The notes under the pieces were generated by a model, which had not been told where the DNA came from, did not search any database, and saw only the letters and a list, made by a program, of their open reading frames with translations. A DNA stretch of 64,000 bases from Salinigranum salinum (lineage in GTDB: Archaea; Halobacteriota; Halobacteria; Halobacteriales; Haloferacaceae), in assembly GCF_009176545.1 (NCBI RefSeq), contig NZ_VTOJ01000001.1, positions 620,001-684,000 of the forward strand. Reading direction: 5' to 3'. The translations under genes and the position numbers were made by a program. Shown here piece after piece: positions 60,198 to 64,000 of the stretch; within the stretch, counting starts at the first letter, position 1, and each line of letters begins with the position of its first letter.

Positions 60198-61250
60198 TTA
60201 GAAGTCAGAAAATGTCTGCTGGCGCTTGTAATCGTAAGGTTCCGTGAGCGCTTCCCGTTCCATATTATAATTTTTTTGCGCGTGTCGGTTCTCCTCAATC
60301 CCTCGGTCAACAATCCACGCTCGAAACTCCTCATATCGGTCTTGATCCTGAATCACGTCGCCCATATTGACTGTCCGCAGCTCACCATAACGCGCAAAGT
60401 AGATACCTACCTTACTGATCTCTGGGTATTTGATCTTCGCCACATCTTCGCTGTCCGCATACATCTCCTCATAAAGGATACGCTGAACATCACACAGAAC
60501 ATAGTACATTAGTAATTGCCGCCAGAACTGGTTTGTGAATGTTCTACCTTCGGTTGTTTTTATATCTACAAGCAGGTCATCTACGATGAAATCACCCTCG
60601 CCAGGGAGAATATAGCGGTGCCCACCAAAACCGGGTTGTTCAATCATAGTGTTGCCGTTCGTCCACTCTGTTTCACGTAACAACTCAAACAACTCTTCCA
60701 TTTCATTGAGAATATCTTCTGCAAACGCCTTGCGGTTAATCCATGACTGAACGCTCTTATCCGGCTTCCATCCCGCATTAATCAGCGAAGCCCGTACCAC
60801 CTTTCTCGTATTCATCCCCGTCTGGATGTACTGTTTAACGAGTTTCGTTAACTGCTCATCCTCTGTCCACTTTACTGAACTCCGCTGACGCTTCCATACA
60901 GGGAGATTGTTCTGCTTTTCATCCCATTCTTCTTGACTCGAAATATCATCGTACTCCTCCCACTTCATCCCATCAAAACGCATTACGTTGAGAGGAGGAG
61001 TTTCCCCATTCGTCCAACGGGGTTCGAAATTTCCAAACGTACTCCACGACCCATGGATGATCTCATTACAACGTCGGTAGAGTAGCAAACGGCAGAGATA
61101 CTCAAATGCGTTCCCGACTAATTGGTGTCCATATCCGTTATTTACTACTTTCAGCTTTCCCTCAGCGTCCTCGCCAGGGTTCGGGTAGGTCGAATCAATT
61201 TCCTGCCTTACCTCCCCAATCTTAATAAAATCCGTAACGCCGGTCGTCAT
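60198..61250 (-). CDS. Predicted PD-(D/E)XK nuclease of unknown family
   Basis: A 350-residue soluble protein. Around residues 218-250 it shows a restriction-nuclease-like core: GEGDFIVDDLLVDIKTT (D220 and the D229-x-K231 pair) followed by NQFWRQLLMYYVLCD, with Gln at the RecB-family position and Tyr after it. An N-terminal GNAFEYLCRLLLYRR helix has the conserved-type Glu of such folds. The middle (about 100-180) is charged and helical. This resembles Cas4/RecB-like nucleases in pattern, but no named family is recognised. It lies alone between the serine recombinase and the HAD gene, in a position often occupied by defence or DNA-processing genes of mobile elements. Confidence 0.6.
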   Translation of the reverse strand: MTTGVTDFIKIGEVRQEIDSTYPNPGEDAEGKLKVVNNGYGHQLVGNAFEYLCRLLLYRRCNEIIHGSWSTFGNFEPRWTNGETPPLNVMRFDGMKWEEYDDISSQEEWDEKQNNLPVWKRQRSSVKWTEDEQLTKLVKQYIQTGMNTRKVVRASLINAGWKPDKSVQSWINRKAFAEDILNEMEELFELLRETEWTNGNTMIEQPGFGGHRYILPGEGDFIVDDLLVDIKTTEGRTFTNQFWRQLLMYYVLCDVQRILYEEMYADSEDVAKIKYPEISKVGIYFARYGELRTVNMGDVIQDQDRYEEFRAWIVDRGIEENRHAQKNYNMEREALTEPYDYKRQQTFSDF

Positions 61251-61646
61251 ATACTATTTGTTAACGTTCTTATTACTTAATAGAGTCGGGAAATATATGA
61301 CCCCAATCCGGAATTTGAATAACCGGTCAAAGAGGCTACTGTGGTAGATCTTTTTTGTCGATTTTGCGGTTCGACATAACCAAACCATTGTACTAACATT
61401 TCCAACGGCCATCTGCCCCAATCTATCCCGTTTTGTACGATTAGCTTTGACTGCCTCTCGAAGGGGAATCCGTGCAAGATTTGCGCCCTGTATTCAGCAA
61501 GAGCAGAGTAAACTCCCGATTTGCTGCCAGTACCGTCGTGACCGAAACAGAAGGTGTATGCAGCAGCCTCCGGGCAAACGTCTCACGTCAGCTCTCTCGA
61601 CTTCGGAGCCCACCACTCTTTTGTCATACGATTGCTATCGCTACCC
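61251..61646. other. Intergenic region with dispersed repeat copy 1
   Basis: About 400 bases without a convincing gene. A 66-codon minus-strand frame at 61277-61477 (FERQSKLIVQNGIDWGRWPLE in part) extends back through the repeat as AEYRAQIL and could be a transposase remnant, but I cannot identify it. The repeat starts at 61483. Confidence 0.45.
61483..61555. repeat. Dispersed repeat, copy 1
   Basis: Starts GCGCCCTGTATTCAGCA (61483-61499) and continues through ATTTGCTGCCAGTACCGTCG with similarity to copy 2 over about 70 bases. Each copy encodes AEYRA on the minus strand. Confidence 0.7.
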
Positions 61647-62327
61647 ATGCCATTCGACCCCAGTCGGGTTGACACGATTACTGTCGATTCGTATGGAACG
61701 CTCGTCGATCCGAGTGCCGCTGAACGTGCCGTCGCACCGTACACCGACGACCCTGACTCGGTGCTCGCTCACTGGCGAGCGAAGTACCTCTCGTACGTGA
61801 TGATCGCAAACGACGTTGACGACTACCAGCCCTTCGATGAGTTGATTGAGGCCGCACTCGAACAGGCACTTGGCGCACACGGAATCGAAACGACAGCCGA
61901 AGAGCGGGCGGAGATCATGGCCGTCTACGACGAACTGGACCCCTTCGACGATGTTCGGGATGGTCTCAAACAGCTGGCCAGCGACTACGACGTGTATGTG
62001 CTTTCGATGGGAACGCCAGCGATGCTCGAGACGATGCTTGAGCACGCCGACATCGGGGAGTTCATCAAGGACGCTATCAGTATCCACGAGATTCGAACCT
62101 ACAAACCGGAGGCCGCAGTGTACCAGCACGCGGCGGCCCGGACCGGCACCCCAATCAACGAAATCGCTCATGTCGCCGGGCCATCGTTTGATGTCCGCGG
62201 TGCGATGGCTGCCGGAATGCAGGGCATCTGGATCAACCGCACGAACGAGCCGTGGGATCCGTGGTTCCCGACTCCCGATCTGACGATCGACACGTTCGAC
62301 GACCTCATTGCGGCGCTCGATATGTAA
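61647..62327 (+). CDS. HAD-superfamily hydrolase, type II haloacid dehalogenase-like
   Basis: A 226-residue enzyme. Motif I is ITVDSYGTLVDPSAAERAV (nucleophile Asp in DSYGTL), motif II is VYVLSMGTPAML, and motif III Lys is in IRTYKPEAAVYQHAA. Motif IV is AHVAGPSFDVRGAMAAGMQG (in part). The pattern matches L-2-haloacid dehalogenases, which remove halogen hydrolytically, but relatives act on other substrates. The gene is GC-rich with acidic protein and core-like codon use, unlike its neighbours. It is bracketed by repeat copies 1 and 2, so it may have been carried in as a cassette. Start ATG 61647. Confidence 0.88.
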   Translation: MPFDPSRVDTITVDSYGTLVDPSAAERAVAPYTDDPDSVLAHWRAKYLSYVMIANDVDDYQPFDELIEAALEQALGAHGIETTAEERAEIMAVYDELDPFDDVRDGLKQLASDYDVYVLSMGTPAMLETMLEHADIGEFIKDAISIHEIRTYKPEAAVYQHAAARTGTPINEIAHVAGPSFDVRGAMAAGMQGIWINRTNEPWDPWFPTPDLTIDTFDDLIAALDM

Positions 62328-62359
62328 CACTGGGAACCGGAGCGTTACCTGACCGACTC

Positions 62360-62433
62360 GCGCCCTGTATTCAGCAGCGTCTACAACATCTCCTCAATTT
62401 CTGCCAGTAGCGACGTGCGAGAGACAGAGGGAG
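62360..62433. repeat. Dispersed repeat, copy 2
   Basis: Starts GCGCCCTGTATTCAGCA (62360-62376), identical to copy 1 over 17 bases, then TTTCTGCCAGTAGCGACGTG in register with copy 1. It lies 33 bases after the HAD gene stop. Confidence 0.7.
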
Positions 62434-62460
62434 GTATCATTGACTAATCGCAACGGGCCA

Positions 62461-63615
62461 TTAGAGGTTTAGCAATTGTTCAAGTTGCCTGACACACTGA
62501 ATCAGTGCGATATCTGAGCCCCACCCAGCATTACTGAAGACGCTACGCACCAGATTCTGCCCCTCTTGAGCCCGCGTGGATGTCCGTTGTTGTACGTAGG
62601 GGAGATGCGTCATCGTCGTACAATGGGGCAGGTTCGGAGACCGCTTGGGAACCTGATAGGGTGGCGTCTGATGGATATCGAACTCTTCCCCTTCTTCAGT
62701 TTCAAGCGTAATCGTCCGCTCCTGACGACGGCGGTATTCATCCATCCGGTCATGCAGGTTCTGGATGTACTCCTCACTACTTGAGTGGAATACGACGACA
62801 CTATCCGCGTTATGGAACTGGAGCAGATTTAGCTGGTCCACGACGTCAGGCGATTTGATTAGCACCTGTCGCTTAGAGTTACTGTTAAAGCTGTACACCA
62901 GCGGGTCGTACAGGAGCATCATCCGATGCCGGTCTATAGGGCAGAAAATCTGGAGCCCGCGATTAGCGAGTCCCGCCGGGACCAGTCCATGCGATTGTTT
63001 GTACTGGGGAATGTCGTGAACCATGGGGGCATCCGAGATAATGAACTCTTGATCGGTGACGTTGCACAGTAACACCGCATGGAGGTCGCCAATTGCGAGG
63101 AACCCGAACAGGCCCTGTGCAATCAGAAAGTGATGATTCCCGAGGAGCGAAGCGTCCACGAGGACCTCTTCCTTCTCCTCTTCTGTGAGATTTGATTTCC
63201 AGTCAATCAACTCTTCGTATCGTCTTGCCTCTACGTCGTCTTGGAAGGCTTCCCGGAGTGTCTCCTCGCCGCTGTTGATATGATCTCTTGTGGATTTGGT
63301 CCTAGCTCGCTGGGTCGTGACGAAGGAGAGCAACAGCTGGCGGTGCTGGTCTGAGAGGTCCAGTAGGTCGGTTCCCCGGCGAAGATCACGGAGCGCCCGG
63401 GAATGATACTCGTCGACGTTCCCGAGTTCCATCTCAACGTTCGGTGGGTTGCCGTAGAGATACGTTCGAGAGCAAATTGAATCAATATTCTGTGGATGGG
63501 TCGACTCGCCAGCGATTGGGAGGACATTGGTTATTTTGTCGGTCGTCCAAGCTCTGAGGTAGTGTTGGGGGACGTAATGATGGTTCTTCGGATGGTCCTT
63601 TCGTTGCTGCCCCAT
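62461..63615 (-). CDS. DUF4238 family protein
   Basis: A 384-residue soluble protein. The diagnostic DUF4238 N-terminus is KNHHYVPQHYLRAWTTDK, followed by the short SRTYLYGNPPNVEMELGNVD segment and a helical middle (LLLSFVTTQRARTKSTRDH). A conserved WxI-like segment FIISDAPMVHD and FCPIDRHRMMLLYDP follow near residue 210-240, typical of the family (SD.P and P.s....l). Function unknown; the family is often seen in mobile and defence-associated regions. The ATG at 63615 is chosen over the one at 63627. It is bracketed by repeat copies 2 and 3. Confidence 0.85.
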   Translation of the reverse strand: MGQQRKDHPKNHHYVPQHYLRAWTTDKITNVLPIAGESTHPQNIDSICSRTYLYGNPPNVEMELGNVDEYHSRALRDLRRGTDLLDLSDQHRQLLLSFVTTQRARTKSTRDHINSGEETLREAFQDDVEARRYEELIDWKSNLTEEEKEEVLVDASLLGNHHFLIAQGLFGFLAIGDLHAVLLCNVTDQEFIISDAPMVHDIPQYKQSHGLVPAGLANRGLQIFCPIDRHRMMLLYDPLVYSFNSNSKRQVLIKSPDVVDQLNLLQFHNADSVVVFHSSSEEYIQNLHDRMDEYRRRQERTITLETEEGEEFDIHQTPPYQVPKRSPNLPHCTTMTHLPYVQQRTSTRAQEGQNLVRSVFSNAGWGSDIALIQCVRQLEQLLNL

Positions 63616-64000
63616 CAGATAATTCAAGTAGGATGTTTGTGAATAATAGGTCTTGGGCCTGTGTGCTACTACTCAGGAAGGCTCTGTGAGCGAATACCGT
63701 GCACACCCCACGGACGGATTGGTCGATTCTCGCTCTGTATTCAGCACGGCCCAAAAACTATCAGCGCCAGATGATTTCAACAGAGCCGGAGGAGACACTA
63801 TATCGGTATCAATTACACCTGGTTTCTGAGTTCGATCTTAGGCCCTCTACCCTCAACAAACAACTCGTACTGACCGACGACATGATCAATATGATTCGAT
63901 TTTCTTGAAGCTGACATATTTGTTCTCTCTGTATCACCGGACTTGAAGCGGTTTCTAGTCGCTGAAGCTTTAGAAAACGTTTCCTCGGAAACAATCCGGT
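63616..64000. other. Intergenic region at the right edge
   Basis: No credible gene. It holds repeat copy 3 at about 63730. The small plus-strand frame at 63699-63908 has no family features. Any gene to the right begins outside the window. Confidence 0.45.
63730..63790. repeat. Dispersed repeat, copy 3 (diverged)
   Basis: CGCTCTGTATTCAGCACGGC matches copies 1 and 2 in 15 of the first 17 positions; similarity then weakens but CGCCAG and ACAGAG recur further on. It also encodes AEYRAR on the minus strand. Confidence 0.55.

Larger units (their letters stand above)
46171..64000. mobile_element. Genomic island (left edge near 46.17-47.8 kb, right edge beyond window)
   Basis: To the right of about 47.8 kb most genes are markedly AT-richer than the chromosome to the left and use codons such as AAA, ATA and AAT freely. 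The stretch contains three recombinase genes, toxin-antitoxin modules, pseudogenes, dispersed repeats, and tRNA-3'-like fragments beside the first integrase. These are the usual signs of integrated mobile DNA. The hicBA repeats themselves are GC-rich, so the exact left border could be anywhere from 46,171 to 47,875. Several islands may be nested. Confidence 0.6.

Noticed and set aside
63699..63908. A 69-codon open frame at the right edge
   Set aside because: Part of it reads through repeat copy 3, and it has no family features or promoter.

Overview
The window is chromosomal DNA of a halophilic archaeon (class Halobacteria). The evidence is a very high G+C left part, strongly acidic proteins, GTG starts, AT-rich boxes about 27 bases upstream of leaderless starts, and archaeal or haloarchaeal families: ABCE1/RLI, archaemetzincin, Tsr3, FAU-1, PIN-KH ATPase, Agl23-type glycosylation protein, several small haloarchaea-only families. 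I cannot name the genus from the sequence alone.

Positions 1 to about 46,070 look like ordinary core chromosome. They hold ion and anion transporters with TrkA domains, universal stress proteins, seryl-tRNA synthetase, rRNA modification (Tsr3), a NOG1-type GTPase, riboflavin synthase, a PrsW-type protease, an SF1 helicase coupled to a degenerate M24 protein, M32 and M20 peptidases, a hybrid receiver/PAS histidine kinase, the ABCE1 ribosome-recycling ATPase coupled to an EMC6-like membrane protein, RNA 3'-phosphate cyclase and archaemetzincin. Two things stand out: a 1394-residue protein whose N-terminal third has the histidine pattern of a type-3 copper (tyrosinase-like) site, and a histidine kinase gene carrying in-frame copies of a 17-base palindrome.

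From about 46,170 the character changes. First comes a tandem duplication of a hicB-hicA toxin-antitoxin unit, including its promoter and flanking repeats; the first hicA has lost one base. tRNA-3'-end-like fragments lie between the copies. A tyrosine recombinase at 47,875 follows, and most genes to the right end are distinctly AT-richer with different codon use. This is a genomic island. It contains a decayed HsdR-N-like gene, an exopolysaccharide-type locus, an IS-like structured remnant, a tyrosine recombinase overlapping a serine recombinase, a predicted PD-(D/E)XK nuclease, a core-like HAD gene, and a DUF4238 gene. The HAD and DUF4238 genes lie between three copies of a dispersed repeat.

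The best candidate for an undescribed system is the glycosylation locus at 50,254-56,830. One 1002-residue membrane protein fuses a processive, cellulose-synthase-like GT2 domain (QRTRW motif) to a GT39/PMT-like GT-C domain. Beside it are a DPM1-like GT2 overlapping a GtrA flippase-like gene, and a Tat-exported GH5 glycanase. Together they suggest synthesis of a polymer from nucleotide sugar, decoration of it on the outer face from a polyprenyl-phosphate sugar, and trimming by a secreted glycanase, comparable in logic to BcsA plus BcsZ. This is inference from domain content.
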